DNA from: Ensifer adhaerens
Lineage (GTDB): Bacteria; Pseudomonadota; Alphaproteobacteria; Rhizobiales; Rhizobiaceae
DNA: 64,000 nucleotides
Direction: 5' to 3'
Assembly: GCA_900215285.1 (NCBI GenBank)
Contig: OCMG01000001.1
Span: 62,001-126,000, forward strand
Shown here: piece by piece, positions 44,279 to 53,910 of the stretch
Layout of the letters: each line of letters starts with the position of its first letter
Numbering within the stretch: the stretch's first letter is position 1
Translations under genes and position numbers: made by a program
Notes under the pieces: generated by a model
What the model saw: only the letters and a program-made list of their open reading frames with translations
Told to the model about the DNA's origin: nothing
The model's database searches: none

Positions 44279-46627
44279 ATGACCAAACACGATCTTTCAA
44301 CTCATCACTTTCAACGGAAAATCTCAGATTTCTGCGAGGTGCGCATCGCGCCAGTCGCCTCACAGCGAGTTCTGGAAAGCATTCGGCCCTATCTCATAGG
44401 TCTTGTCGTTCACCGCCGGCCACCACCGATCGTGAGTGGCCGTATGGATTGGGCGGCCATTGGCCAGGCATGCGGGATTGAAGGCGAAATGACCGCGGAG
44501 TTGAAAAAGCAGCTGCGTCCAGGTTTGGACGCGATTATCCGCTGGCTCGGAACGCCACCCGTCGCCGAGGACATCCTGTCGGCGAAACCACGTGCGAAGA
44601 CGAAGAAACCCATCCCCCGGAAGTCGGAAACTGTGACGCGTTCCAGGCCGCAACAGATCCGCTCAGACAAGATCCCGGCTCAATCTTCGTCAATGCCAAG
44701 AGGGCCACAACCGAAACCGATTAGTCCTTTTCCTGAACCATTGTTCGAAGCAACTGATGATCCGGCCAGCTTTCAAGATGCCCTCGTTTATCAGATGCGC
44801 CGGTTCGGCGAGAGCTACTGGCAACTCTACCGCGCCGTCGTTGGCCTGGGTGAGACGTTCGATGAAAAGACTCTGCTGTCGTGGGTTCAGGGCGAGCGCG
44901 TGCCGCGATCTCTGATGAGTTTCGAGATCCTGTCCCGTATCGAGCGGCGCTACCGACTGGGACAGGGCTATTTCAAAGCGAAGCTGCCGCACCAATCCCG
45001 CTCCCCATACGGTCATGATATGGGCGACATCAGCGCCGCGGAGCGGCGACGACTTGCATGGCATCTTCCGGACAATTTCAGCAGCTTGCCGTTCTCTAAG
45101 CGGGAGGAAATCATCGAATGGGTGCGCCGGGTCATTATCTCGGGCTCAACCGACTATCGTCGCTACCAGGCGGCGGCCACCAAACAACGTTATGCAATAC
45201 GATTTCCGGGGATCACTTATGGCGGAGGCGCCCTGTCTCCACGGCCACAAATAAACCCGGACAGCACGAGCCCCAATCCAGAGGCCTTTGAAGATCCTGA
45301 TCTCCTGTCGGGCGTCGTCGATGCGCCTCAGCAACTGGCTATGGAGATGGCCGACCTGATCCGGTTCAAGACATCGACGCTGACCGCAATCGGCTTTCAA
45401 CGAAATGGAGTTTGGGGAGAGGAAACCGCATCCCAGAAGGTCGAGCATCTAGGCCTCATGTTTGGTGCACTCGCTGCCTCACCAGCCAGCGTCGTCAAAG
45501 GGCGTGGTGTGCCGCTCAGCCAACTGACCTTTGGCCTGTTGATCTTCCCGGGCGTCTGGGACTGGTACCTGCAATGGCGGGAGCAGCGCCGCGGCTTCTA
45601 CACCAAATGGGAAGAAGACATGCTGATGGTGGCCCAAGCTCTCACGCGGGCACAGGTGGGCTGGATTCGCCAGAATCCGGGGCTTCTGAAGAGGGTTCAG
45701 CCAATCGAAGGGCTGGTAGCTTCTGAGGAGATAGAATTCGCAGCACGCGACTGGCACGGTGCCTGCGATGCTTTCCACCGGCACGCTGCCAATCGTTCGA
45801 AGGAAATCCAGCGTGTCATGCGCGTGCATCGCGACCCATTCGAGCCGATCATGGTGGTCCTCGAAGCAGACAGCCCTCTCTCGGAATACCGCAAGATCAC
45901 AGATGAGATCCTGAAACGCATGCCGGATGAAAATCGTTATCCTCGGGCGGCAGCCGAAGCGGTCCGTTCTTTCCTTTTGCTACGGCTCGGCTTGCATCTG
46001 GGGCTCCGGCAAAAGAACCTTCGACAGCTTCGCTTGTGCCCGCGCGGGCATTTTCCGACATCGGAGCGGCGGCTGGAGGACATTAAATGCGGAGAACTAC
46101 GCTGGAGCGATCGGGAAAACGGTTGGGAGGTCCTCATCCCGTCGGTCGCCTTCAAGAACTCAGGCTCGTCATTCTTCGGACAAAAGCCGTTCCGTTTGAT
46201 CCTGCCGGATTTGCTCGACCTCTACAAATACCTTGAGGCCTATATCGATCGCCATCGCGGTGTGCTGCTCGGTCCAGCGAGAGATCCCGGCACCTTTTTC
46301 GTCAAGACGGTGAAGACCACAAGTCTGGACGCGGCATACGATTCCACCAAATTCTATGAAGCCTGGCGGACCGTGATCCAACGCTACGGCATCTACAATC
46401 CCTATACCGGTCGCGGAGCCATCAAGGGCCTGCTGCCGCATGGACCGCATAATCTTCGGGATATTCTGGCAACCCATATCCTCAAGCAGACCGGGTCATA
46501 CGAGCAGGCGAGCTATGCAATCCAGGACACACCGGATGTCGTCCAGCAGCACTACGGTCGCTTCCTGCCGAAGGACAAAGCGGCACTTGCGGCGAAAATC
46601 CTCAATCAGGTTTGGGAGGCTGCATAG
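44279..46627 (+). CDS. Very large tyrosine-recombinase-like protein
   Basis: From ATG 44279 the product has 782 residues (ATG 44222 is in frame and would give 801). The last 230 residues look like a divergent tyrosine recombinase: LLRLGLHLGLRQKNLRQLRL (box I arginine), GPHNLRDILATHIL (H-x-x-R) and VQQHYGRF with the candidate nucleophile tyrosine about 24 residues from the end. The usual L-G-H is replaced by I-Q-D. The first 500 residues are unlike ordinary integrases and not recognised; a basic linker rich in K, R and P lies near residues 110-150. It stands between HipBA and the nuclease/methyltransferase operon, so it may be the mobility protein of the defence island. Confidence 0.7.
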   Translation: MTKHDLSTHHFQRKISDFCEVRIAPVASQRVLESIRPYLIGLVVHRRPPPIVSGRMDWAAIGQACGIEGEMTAELKKQLRPGLDAIIRWLGTPPVAEDILSAKPRAKTKKPIPRKSETVTRSRPQQIRSDKIPAQSSSMPRGPQPKPISPFPEPLFEATDDPASFQDALVYQMRRFGESYWQLYRAVVGLGETFDEKTLLSWVQGERVPRSLMSFEILSRIERRYRLGQGYFKAKLPHQSRSPYGHDMGDISAAERRRLAWHLPDNFSSLPFSKREEIIEWVRRVIISGSTDYRRYQAAATKQRYAIRFPGITYGGGALSPRPQINPDSTSPNPEAFEDPDLLSGVVDAPQQLAMEMADLIRFKTSTLTAIGFQRNGVWGEETASQKVEHLGLMFGALAASPASVVKGRGVPLSQLTFGLLIFPGVWDWYLQWREQRRGFYTKWEEDMLMVAQALTRAQVGWIRQNPGLLKRVQPIEGLVASEEIEFAARDWHGACDAFHRHAANRSKEIQRVMRVHRDPFEPIMVVLEADSPLSEYRKITDEILKRMPDENRYPRAAAEAVRSFLLLRLGLHLGLRQKNLRQLRLCPRGHFPTSERRLEDIKCGELRWSDRENGWEVLIPSVAFKNSGSSFFGQKPFRLILPDLLDLYKYLEAYIDRHRGVLLGPARDPGTFFVKTVKTTSLDAAYDSTKFYEAWRTVIQRYGIYNPYTGRGAIKGLLPHGPHNLRDILATHILKQTGSYEQASYAIQDTPDVVQQHYGRFLPKDKAALAAKILNQVWEAA

Positions 46628-47010
46628 CCACTCTGATGACTGGCTGATCCACATCGCCTATGCAGATGCAAACCAAGCCCCGCATCTGCATGGCCCTGCC
46701 GGTCTCCGCCTTGAACGGAATCGAACCCTCGCCCAGGCTGTAATTCCAGTGTAAACCCAGGTAGATACCACGCCATCGAATTGTAGCCTCATGACTTCCC
46801 GACATCTTTTAGGTGCCAATGGGCGAAACGCGGAAGCCCCGCGCGGGATTTACTCTTAGTCGTCTGCGCACAGATCGCCCCATCGTCGGTGTTGATGAAG
46901 GATCACTTTTCAGGGGGCAGACCAAATGGCATTCACCAGCCGACGGCTTTTGCAACCATAGTTCGCGATACCGTGTTGACGAAGCTCAGTCGCTAGCGAG
47001 AATGGATTGA
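46628..47010. other. Non-coding stretch between convergent genes
   Basis: No gene was found in 383 bases. Bases 46709-46727 (CCTTGAACGGAATCGAACC) repeat a motif at 15853-15871. On the minus strand this resembles a tRNA T-arm (GGTTCGATTCC), but acceptor, D and anticodon arms are absent. It could be an attachment-site scar. Confidence 0.4.
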
Positions 47011-47724
47011 TCACATTTCTACCCACAAATGTTCTAGGAGAATTTTGGGTAGGCCCAATTCGCGATCATGCTCAGATCGAAGAACAGCGACCCTATTGGG
47101 GATGTCGTGCTCGACAACGCTCAATCTATCTCCGACACTCCATCCAATAATACGCCTTCGGGCAAATCCACGAACCCAGAGATCCACCCTACGGACCCAA
47201 CTAAGGATATCACCAGCCTGAACATAGGCGATCATCACGGCCTGTTCGTGCGAAGCACCGTGTAGGCCGGCCTTAAAACGCTGCACGCCGCCGGTGCTAC
47301 CGCGTGCAACGCGGAGGTACTCGCGTTTATCGCGATCTCTTCCGACCGGTGTCGGGAGACGCTTGCATTCGACCGGCAGGAGTGCATCAAAATCGTCGTG
47401 ACGACGTCCATCAATCCAGATCACCTCCCCGGCCGGTGCCACCGCGAGATCAATACGGCGGGCTGCCTGTATCTCATCGGGTTCCTCAACGCGAAACTGA
47501 AGAATGTCCCAACCATTTGTCTTTCTGGCGACCCCATTCAGATGCGCGCAGAGCTGAGACGTCAGATGTGTCTCGGCGTCCACAGGCCGCCTTCCTTCTC
47601 GGTCCCGCCAAATCGGAAGCTGCTGCAAGATAAATCCGACAAGTTCGTTGAGCCAGGTTTTTGGTCGGTGAAGACCAAGAGAAAGACCTCCGGTCTGGAT
47701 GTCGGCATCGTCATCCGCCAGCAT
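47011..47724 (-). CDS. PD-(D/E)XK-type nuclease, partner of the methyltransferase
   Basis: The 237-residue protein starts directly after the methyltransferase stop (TGA-ATG, no gap). Its middle carries a restriction-endonuclease-like signature: D92 in RRIDLAVAP and E119-C120-K121 in LLPVECKRLP, a D...(D/E)-x-K arrangement with the expected spacing. An upstream ETHLTSQL segment may supply another acidic residue. No named family was recognised. Coupling to an adenine methyltransferase suggests a restriction role in a two-polypeptide system, but the spacing alone is weak evidence and it could be a helper subunit. Confidence 0.6.
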   Translation of the reverse strand: MLADDDADIQTGGLSLGLHRPKTWLNELVGFILQQLPIWRDREGRRPVDAETHLTSQLCAHLNGVARKTNGWDILQFRVEEPDEIQAARRIDLAVAPAGEVIWIDGRRHDDFDALLPVECKRLPTPVGRDRDKREYLRVARGSTGGVQRFKAGLHGASHEQAVMIAYVQAGDILSWVRRVDLWVRGFARRRIIGWSVGDRLSVVEHDIPNRVAVLRSEHDRELGLPKILLEHLWVEM

Positions 47725-50586
47725 TCAGAACCCCTGCGCTCGGAGATCGGCGAGGACATCGTCGCTGTCTCGCAAGGCAATCGAGCGCAACCAGTAGCGA
47801 AGACGGTTGGGCTTCAATAGAAAGATGAATCTGCCCTCATAGATTCGGGCGATCCGCGTGACGGCAAGGGAACTGCCCTTCTGCTGGCTCAACAATGCGT
47901 CAAGTTTGCCGCGCAGATCGCTATCGCCATCCCATTCAACTGCCCCGCGGCCGAACACGAATGGCAAGCACACAATTCCAGGCCAACGGCGCGGTTCAAG
48001 GGCAATAACGGGATTGTCCTTATATATCGCATTGATCTGTTTGCAAAAAACAGCCGCGAAATCAGCAAGATCTTCGCCGACTTCCTCCATAAGGAGCTTT
48101 GATTCACTGCCCTTGCGAACGAAGTCACGGTAGTAAGTCACCACGTCCTCGGCAACGATCTGCTCATTTTCGCTGAGATCAAGATTCCCATCCTCTGGAA
48201 ATGGCAATGCGAGCACATCGGCGCCCGCAATATTCGTGGCCTTCTGCGTGAACAGTTTCGTACTTACGGCGGCAACGAAGGCGCGCAGGGGAATAGACTG
48301 AGCCTTCATCCAATCATGCACGGAATCGAGATCATGCTTAGGCGCTTGCGCAAAGCCGACGATCTGGTTCTTGAACGTCAGATATCCATCAGACCACACG
48401 GCGTGAGGCAGATCCATATGCTCCCGAACGAGAAGCATCGGTGGGCTGAACAGGTCCGCCGAACGTGGCCCCTCAATGGTTTTTTCGGGAACCACGGTGA
48501 TCATTTTCCTATCGATTCCATCAATGGTGAGCGCTTCGGATGGAAGCAGGGGCTTACCGATCAAGTGCTCCGCTTTACGCGAAACGCCCTTCTTCCCCTC
48601 GACAAAACCCTCGCGCACATGCCACTGCCGCTCTGATGCGTAGTCGTAAAGCGTACGATATTGCTTGAGGCGCTTCACGAGGCTGAATGCGCGCGCGCCT
48701 CCGAGAAGGTTCACCCTCCAGATCTCAGGCCCAGACTCTGCCAGCACCGTGCTGCGGGGCAGCCAGTGCAGATCGTAGTAGTCTATATCAAACCCCTGTT
48801 CTGCATCAGCCCGTCCAACACGCCGGAAAACGGCATGAAGGATTCGTCTGTTTGCCGGAGCTTCGCCAGCTTGCGCCACGACGGCAATGATTTTGGTGTC
48901 AGCACCACCCTTACTGAACAGGCCCCGGATCGAGACAAAATCGAGAATTTCACGGACATCCCAGCGAGCGAAGAACTTGGTTCGAAATGGCGCTGAGCTG
49001 GCATTGTAAATGAGATTATATTGCTGAAGCATCGAGAGCACGCCACCGGCGACAAGTAATTCCATTGCTTCGTGCAGGAACAGGTAGGCGACCTGTTTGT
49101 CCGGCAGAGGGCCGTTTGCTTCGATGTATCTGCGATAGCTTCGCCGGGCGCCTTCGGTCTTGAGCGCTGATTCAAACGGAGGGTTGCCGACAATTACCCC
49201 AATCGGCTCTTCGATCAGCTTCTTTTCCTTGGCTTCAAAGAAGCATGACTCGATTAGCGTCCGATCCGTGAGCTTTGGAAATAGCTGAACGCTTGCCCTG
49301 ATGTCCTCCGGCTCCAGCGCATCACAAAGCGCGAGACATAAACTGAAGGCCGCCAGTTCGATTGCGCCGCGTTCGACATCAACACCACGGACACGCTCGA
49401 TCAAAGAGCGCAGCACGTCGACGCCCGGCTTGGCCCACCCGTGCGTACTGCGCCAATGCAAAACAAGCCTTTTATAAGCCTCGACAAGGAAAACACCCGA
49501 TCCGCATGCGGGATCGAGGATGAATTCCCCTTTCTCCATCAGCGAATCCAAGCGCTGCCAGCTCAGCGCCTCGTCCAACATAAGCCGCACCAGCGACGGC
49601 GGCGTGTAGACCGAACTATCCGTATCGGTCACGAACAACTGGTAGATGTGGCTAATGACTTCGACGGGCAAATCGCGGAACGAATACAATGCCCAAAGAT
49701 TGAGCTGCCCCCCGGCTTCCTCACGCGCTTCGATCAACGTACTGAAACCGTCCAATTCCGTACTGGTTTCAAGCATTTTCTGGTCGGCATCGTCGATTGC
49801 GAACACATGCCCATTGAACCGCTTTTCGAGAGCCTTGAGGAGCTCGACCAGAGCCGGACCATTCGCCAAGACATGGAAAAAGCGCGTCGCGCCCTCCAAG
49901 AACTGGCCAAAAAAATCCAACGGCAATGCACCGCGCTCTTCTAAATAAGCAATCAGCAGCGACAGGATGAGCAGCCGGCGGCGAAGCGGCGCGTTGAGCA
50001 ACCGGCTCGTTTTCAGCCGCCCATGTAACTCGCCCACAGCGTCGACGAGTCGACGGTGCGCCGACTTGGATGACGATAGAAGCAACTTACATGCGGCTGG
50101 ATCATCCCAAAGCGTGCTGTTTCGCAGCCGCTCCGCATCCCACCACGCTTCGTGTGCACTGATCCGAGAGGCGAGGGTCAACGTTTTGACCGGGTTGCAG
50201 ATCAGTTCTCCGGAGGAAGTGATGAAGTCCGGCTTATGGGCGCATCTGAACAGCTGCACTGTGCCGGGCAAGCGGCGGTAAAGGAGCGGGACGCCACCCC
50301 AGCTCCAGAGCCTCTTGTGCAGCTCCGCAAAAGACGGGTCATTGGCCGGACCATCGGAAACGAATACGAAAGCCTGAGGCGCGCCAGCCCCGCGCTTGGG
50401 GTCTGCTTCGAAAAATACGGCATAGGCACCGTAGGATGCCGCCTTTTCCATAATTGCGACTTCCTCCGGCGGCCGGCCGTCGGAAGAATAATCTTCGACG
50501 CGGACAAGACCATCAACGATCTCCGCATTCGGCTCGCCTAGCGAGCCGATCCATGCCGTTGCGTCATCGGTTACCGACATCACCAT
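47725..50586 (-). CDS. N6-adenine DNA methyltransferase, Eco57I/type IIG-like
   Basis: The 953-residue protein has a SAM-binding motif I at DPACGSG (358-364) and the catalytic motif IV NPPF (468-471) of gamma-class adenine methyltransferases, in the order of type I/type IIG enzymes. The first 300 residues may hold a nuclease or helical domain, with no clear PD-ExK seen. Residues after 600 are a probable target-recognition region (LLPSEALTIDGIDRKMI, HDWMKAQSIPLRAFVAAVSTKLF), as in TaqI/Eco57I C termini. It likely methylates host DNA at a specific site. It lies between an RHH regulator and a nuclease in one operon. Confidence 0.85.
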   Translation of the reverse strand: MVMSVTDDATAWIGSLGEPNAEIVDGLVRVEDYSSDGRPPEEVAIMEKAASYGAYAVFFEADPKRGAGAPQAFVFVSDGPANDPSFAELHKRLWSWGGVPLLYRRLPGTVQLFRCAHKPDFITSSGELICNPVKTLTLASRISAHEAWWDAERLRNSTLWDDPAACKLLLSSSKSAHRRLVDAVGELHGRLKTSRLLNAPLRRRLLILSLLIAYLEERGALPLDFFGQFLEGATRFFHVLANGPALVELLKALEKRFNGHVFAIDDADQKMLETSTELDGFSTLIEAREEAGGQLNLWALYSFRDLPVEVISHIYQLFVTDTDSSVYTPPSLVRLMLDEALSWQRLDSLMEKGEFILDPACGSGVFLVEAYKRLVLHWRSTHGWAKPGVDVLRSLIERVRGVDVERGAIELAAFSLCLALCDALEPEDIRASVQLFPKLTDRTLIESCFFEAKEKKLIEEPIGVIVGNPPFESALKTEGARRSYRRYIEANGPLPDKQVAYLFLHEAMELLVAGGVLSMLQQYNLIYNASSAPFRTKFFARWDVREILDFVSIRGLFSKGGADTKIIAVVAQAGEAPANRRILHAVFRRVGRADAEQGFDIDYYDLHWLPRSTVLAESGPEIWRVNLLGGARAFSLVKRLKQYRTLYDYASERQWHVREGFVEGKKGVSRKAEHLIGKPLLPSEALTIDGIDRKMITVVPEKTIEGPRSADLFSPPMLLVREHMDLPHAVWSDGYLTFKNQIVGFAQAPKHDLDSVHDWMKAQSIPLRAFVAAVSTKLFTQKATNIAGADVLALPFPEDGNLDLSENEQIVAEDVVTYYRDFVRKGSESKLLMEEVGEDLADFAAVFCKQINAIYKDNPVIALEPRRWPGIVCLPFVFGRGAVEWDGDSDLRGKLDALLSQQKGSSLAVTRIARIYEGRFIFLLKPNRLRYWLRSIALRDSDDVLADLRAQGF

Positions 50587-50608
50587 GGCCTGACCTCAAC
50601 CGAAGATG

Positions 50609-50803
50609 TCATTGCTCACGACGCGCTTTGCTGAGCTCAAACCCCTCACGCAGGAGATCAACCATTGTCATGCCCTGGGCCACCGCATAGCCTTTGAAAG
50701 CCTTCTTGAAGTCGACGGGAACTTTGAAGTTCAACGTCTCGAGCTTTTCGGGGGATTTGATGGAACCCGACTTTGGGAAGCTATCGACCTTGCGCTGCGC
50801 CAC
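50609..50803 (-). CDS. Small ribbon-helix-helix-type regulator
   Basis: The 64-residue protein is read from GTG 50803 behind GGGAGGAG. It has a basic N terminus, then a strand-helix-helix region (LETLNFKVPVDFKKAFKGYA, VAQGMTMVDLLREGFELSKA) typical of ribbon-helix-helix DNA-binding proteins such as ParD- or Arc-like regulators. It is the first gene of the methyltransferase/nuclease operon, 22 bases before it. No adjacent toxin is evident, so it is probably the operon's controller protein, comparable in role to C proteins of restriction systems. Confidence 0.75.
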   Translation of the reverse strand: MAQRKVDSFPKSGSIKSPEKLETLNFKVPVDFKKAFKGYAVAQGMTMVDLLREGFELSKARREQ

Positions 50804-50824
50804 GAATCAGCTCCTCCCGGTTGC

Positions 50825-50889
50825 CGTGAATCACGAAATAACAGAATTCGGGATGGCCAGCAATCTGTGAACACAGAAAGACAGAATTC
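50825..50889. promoter_or_regulatory. Candidate operators of the RHH-methyltransferase operon
   Basis: ACAGAATTC occurs at 50841-50849 and 50881-50889, exactly 40 bases apart. Between and beside them are two small palindromes, CTGTGAACACAG (50865-50876) and CGTGAATCACG (50825-50835). The block is just upstream of the RHH gene. RHH proteins bind repeated short sites, so this is a plausible self-regulation site. The interval 50804-50979 otherwise holds no clear gene; a 57-codon minus-strand frame ending at 50781 is unconvincing. Confidence 0.5.
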
Positions 50890-50979
50890 AGTGTTTTGCA
50901 AGCCGCGAGTCCCTTCGAGAACAAAAAACCGGTCCGAATGAGAGGCGTTGCCATCTGGCTTTCAGCTTGATGCCAACCA

Positions 50980-53910
50980 TCACGTGCCCCCGTGGCAATG
51001 CTTGTACTTCTTACCGGATCCACACGGGCATCGCTCATTCCGACCGATCTTTGGCGAGGCGGCACGCGATGGCACAATCGATGCTTTACGCCTTCCCTTG
51101 TCCAACTGCCTTGCGATGTTGTCGAGCAGACCGGGTGGTGCAGTCCACTTGGGAGGCGCACCAAATCTGCGCAGGTTCGCTATCAGTTCGCGCTGGTTCT
51201 CGAGCTCCTGCTGTGCGAGCGGGGCCAGCCCCGATTTGTACGGCTCAAGACGGCGCATTTCTGCCTCCGCGTCGGAATATAGCCCGCAATAGGCCAGCAC
51301 GACGGCATATTGAGAGCGCACGGAGATGAGGTAGTCGGCCAGCTTCCATTGCTGAAGTTGCGGCAGGACTATCGACTCCATCATGTCACGAGCGCCATCG
51401 AAGTCGCGCTTTCGGATGAATTGATCGACAAGATCTTGTCCAACTCGGAACAGAGAATCCGGGGCGCGGGCAAGGTCATAGAATTTCAGCGCGTGAACGC
51501 GGGCCAGTGGCGAAAACTTGCCTTCTGCGTCGAGTGCCTTGGCAAGGACATCTAAAGAATCCGCGAGATGCTTGACGTCATCGACCTCAGCTTCTTCTTT
51601 CAGCATAGGCTTCAGGTCCGGGGCGTTGTTTCCCATAACCATTTCGGGTGATAGCCCGATAACCTCATAATAATCCTTGATCAGCGGCTGGATACGTCTG
51701 ATCGCGGCATCTGAGTCTCCAAGCGCCAGCTCGGCACAGGCAACATTGTAGGAAAAGACGCGCTGATGACCAGGTGGCAATGTTTTCACAAGAGGCGCCA
51801 GATCCGCGATAGCCTGTTGCGCGGCTCGCCTATTACCCTGGCCCGCCAGAAGGTTCATGCGCTTCATGCCAACGCGAAGCCGCTCCTCAGCACCAAGATC
51901 ATATGCAGTGATCAGTGCGTCCATTTGATCGAGCCAGGAAGTGGCACGATCGGATCCGGCTTTCATGTCGGCGAAGGCCAGGGCGTCTAAGGCCTTTACT
52001 CTCTGGTCAGGTGGCACGTGCTCGTCTTGCGCACCGTGCTCGAGATAGGCTTCGACCTCCGGCCAGACGCCCATCTCATGAAACAGTTCTTCCGTTGCCA
52101 TTTCGACGAGGATATCGAGACGGCCGACTTCACCCGTAAGCCGGAGGAATAACGAAAGCTTCGTCGGGCTCCAGCTTTCGATGAGGCTTTGCTGAACAAC
52201 GCTTCTCAACGCTTCCTGGTGGGCTTTCACCGTCTCTGCACCGAGAAGAGCGAGTCGTCCCTTGCCGACAACGCGGGCTGCGTCGTGCAGTTTGATCTTG
52301 TCGCCGGCGAAACTTTGGAGAAGGCCCAAGCTCAACAGCTTGCGAAACGACTGCAGAAGCACCGGCCTTTCCGGCCCACCTGCAGCAACGATGTAGGAAC
52401 CAGCTTCCTCACGTGTCAGGGGTGCATCGCAGAGGCTTAGCAGATCAGCGACCTTGGCAATCGTCACCGGCAACCCTTCGAAGACGCGACCCAATACGAA
52501 GTCTTGAGCCATTTCGGTCGTGTGCGTTGCGCGGACCAAGTCACCGCACAAGCGTTTCACCGACCCCTGATAGTCAGTTTCTGCCACCGCGAGAGCATTT
52601 TGAACGAACAGTGGAAGGCCACCCGTCAGATCTATCAGTCTGTGGTAATCAGCAGCATCGCCCTTGCAGCCAGCGTCGTGTCCGGCGGCTGCTACGGTAT
52701 CGGATGCCCATCCGCGAAGATCTTCCCGCTTGACGCCTACAATAGCCTCGATTGCGGCGACCTCTCCTTCCGGACGGCCGAGCAACAGAAAGTTGATATT
52801 CCCACCCGCCTGGATCACGCCGACAAGGTCATCAGCGGCCAGTTTGTGAATATTGTCCAAGGCAACTGTAACGACGTCTCCGGCTTCGGTGATCCGACGC
52901 GAGAGGAGCTGCAAAATCTCCCGTCCAGAGGCGCCCGGCAGGAATATCTCCCCAAGCCGATATCGGTTGCCCGCTAATCGGCCTGCCACCTCGCGCGCGA
53001 CAGCGTTCGACAAGGCGCCGCCGGGCGTGTCGCCAACATCGAAATAGACCAAAGGACCTGCCGCATGCTGCGCTGCTTGCGCCAGCCATGACGTCTTGCC
53101 CGCCCCTGAATAGCCAACGATCAAACGGACCCGATCGCCTGTGAAGAGATCCGGCTCATCCTGTTGGACCCGATAAGGAACCGGAGGCACAGGCAGGTCT
53201 TGCAATTGAAGCACGAGTTGCTCAAAAAGTGCAGGAAGATCCTTCGTCGTGAACACATGGTCGAGCGAAGCCTTTTCGCCAGTAGCTGCCAGCGTGACGA
53301 CACCCGCCAGCTTCCACACGAGTGTTTCCGGTGCCAAGGTTGCAAAAGGCAGCACCTCCGCTAGACGGCAGTTTCCCTCAATTGCCTCCATGAGGGACGA
53401 TTTTGGGGCTGGCAGGATCCTGTCGATAAGGTCCGCCTGCGGCCAATCAATAGTTACGTCGGCTGGCCAATCAGGTTTTGTCATTCGTTGCGATAGGGGT
53501 CCGTTCGGCCCAGCGTTGCTGACAATGACGAACCGCGCAGCGCCCTGTCGCTCCGATCGCTCATGCGATCCCCGAAGGTCCGCAAAACGTGACATCGTGC
53601 CCTCAATATCATCCCATGCGAGAGCATCTTTCCGATGTTTAACCTGGACATAGATACGGATGCCATTGAGTTGGATTTCGACATCTTCGTCGCTTTCGAC
53701 AGCAATCTCCCGCGCCGCGATGGTCTCGGCCGACAACAGGCATTGAACCGCATAGAGGTGCTGGAACAGGTAGCCGCGATGCACGGCTTCGATTCGAAGC
53801 AGTTGCGCCGGGTCTAAAACATTAGTTCCTGAAGGGCTTAGCTTTTCCAATTCAGCAAATCCTTTTGTATCGCAGCGTTCATCCGCGGTCCCATTCTCTT
53901 TCCAGGTCAC
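50980..53910 (-). CDS. Nuclease-STAND NTPase-TPR-SEC-C protein, probable defence sensor/effector
   Basis: The 976-residue protein is read from a GTG at 53910 that overlaps the upstream stop by four bases. Four parts are visible. Residues about 35-160 resemble a DUF4297/Cap4-type PD-(D/E)XK nuclease ([17 protein letters not shown]74-E75-D76, and Q89-V90-K91). Residues about 255-520 are a STAND-type NTPase with Walker [10 protein letters not shown] (266-274) and Walker [12 protein letters not shown] (about 347-357). Residues about 600-900 are helical repeats of TPR style. The last 20 residues are a SEC-C zinc motif (C961, C963, C972, H973). In Avs-type proteins the repeats sense phage proteins and the nuclease then cuts DNA. 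A SEC-C tail on such a protein is unusual. Confidence 0.85.
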   Translation of the reverse strand: MTWKENGTADERCDTKGFAELEKLSPSGTNVLDPAQLLRIEAVHRGYLFQHLYAVQCLLSAETIAAREIAVESDEDVEIQLNGIRIYVQVKHRKDALAWDDIEGTMSRFADLRGSHERSERQGAARFVIVSNAGPNGPLSQRMTKPDWPADVTIDWPQADLIDRILPAPKSSLMEAIEGNCRLAEVLPFATLAPETLVWKLAGVVTLAATGEKASLDHVFTTKDLPALFEQLVLQLQDLPVPPVPYRVQQDEPDLFTGDRVRLIVGYSGAGKTSWLAQAAQHAAGPLVYFDVGDTPGGALSNAVAREVAGRLAGNRYRLGEIFLPGASGREILQLLSRRITEAGDVVTVALDNIHKLAADDLVGVIQAGGNINFLLLGRPEGEVAAIEAIVGVKREDLRGWASDTVAAAGHDAGCKGDAADYHRLIDLTGGLPLFVQNALAVAETDYQGSVKRLCGDLVRATHTTEMAQDFVLGRVFEGLPVTIAKVADLLSLCDAPLTREEAGSYIVAAGGPERPVLLQSFRKLLSLGLLQSFAGDKIKLHDAARVVGKGRLALLGAETVKAHQEALRSVVQQSLIESWSPTKLSLFLRLTGEVGRLDILVEMATEELFHEMGVWPEVEAYLEHGAQDEHVPPDQRVKALDALAFADMKAGSDRATSWLDQMDALITAYDLGAEERLRVGMKRMNLLAGQGNRRAAQQAIADLAPLVKTLPPGHQRVFSYNVACAELALGDSDAAIRRIQPLIKDYYEVIGLSPEMVMGNNAPDLKPMLKEEAEVDDVKHLADSLDVLAKALDAEGKFSPLARVHALKFYDLARAPDSLFRVGQDLVDQFIRKRDFDGARDMMESIVLPQLQQWKLADYLISVRSQYAVVLAYCGLYSDAEAEMRRLEPYKSGLAPLAQQELENQRELIANLRRFGAPPKWTAPPGLLDNIARQLDKGRRKASIVPSRAASPKIGRNERCPCGSGKKYKHCHGGT

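Noticed and set aside
46705..46790. Possible tRNA gene on the minus strand around a GGTTCGATTCC T-loop
   Set aside because: Only the T-loop-like sequence is present; no acceptor stem, D arm or anticodon arm can be formed around it. The same is true at 15853.
50781..50954. 57-codon minus-strand frame before the RHH gene
   Set aside because: It runs through the repeat-rich control region, lacks a ribosome site and overlaps the RHH start.
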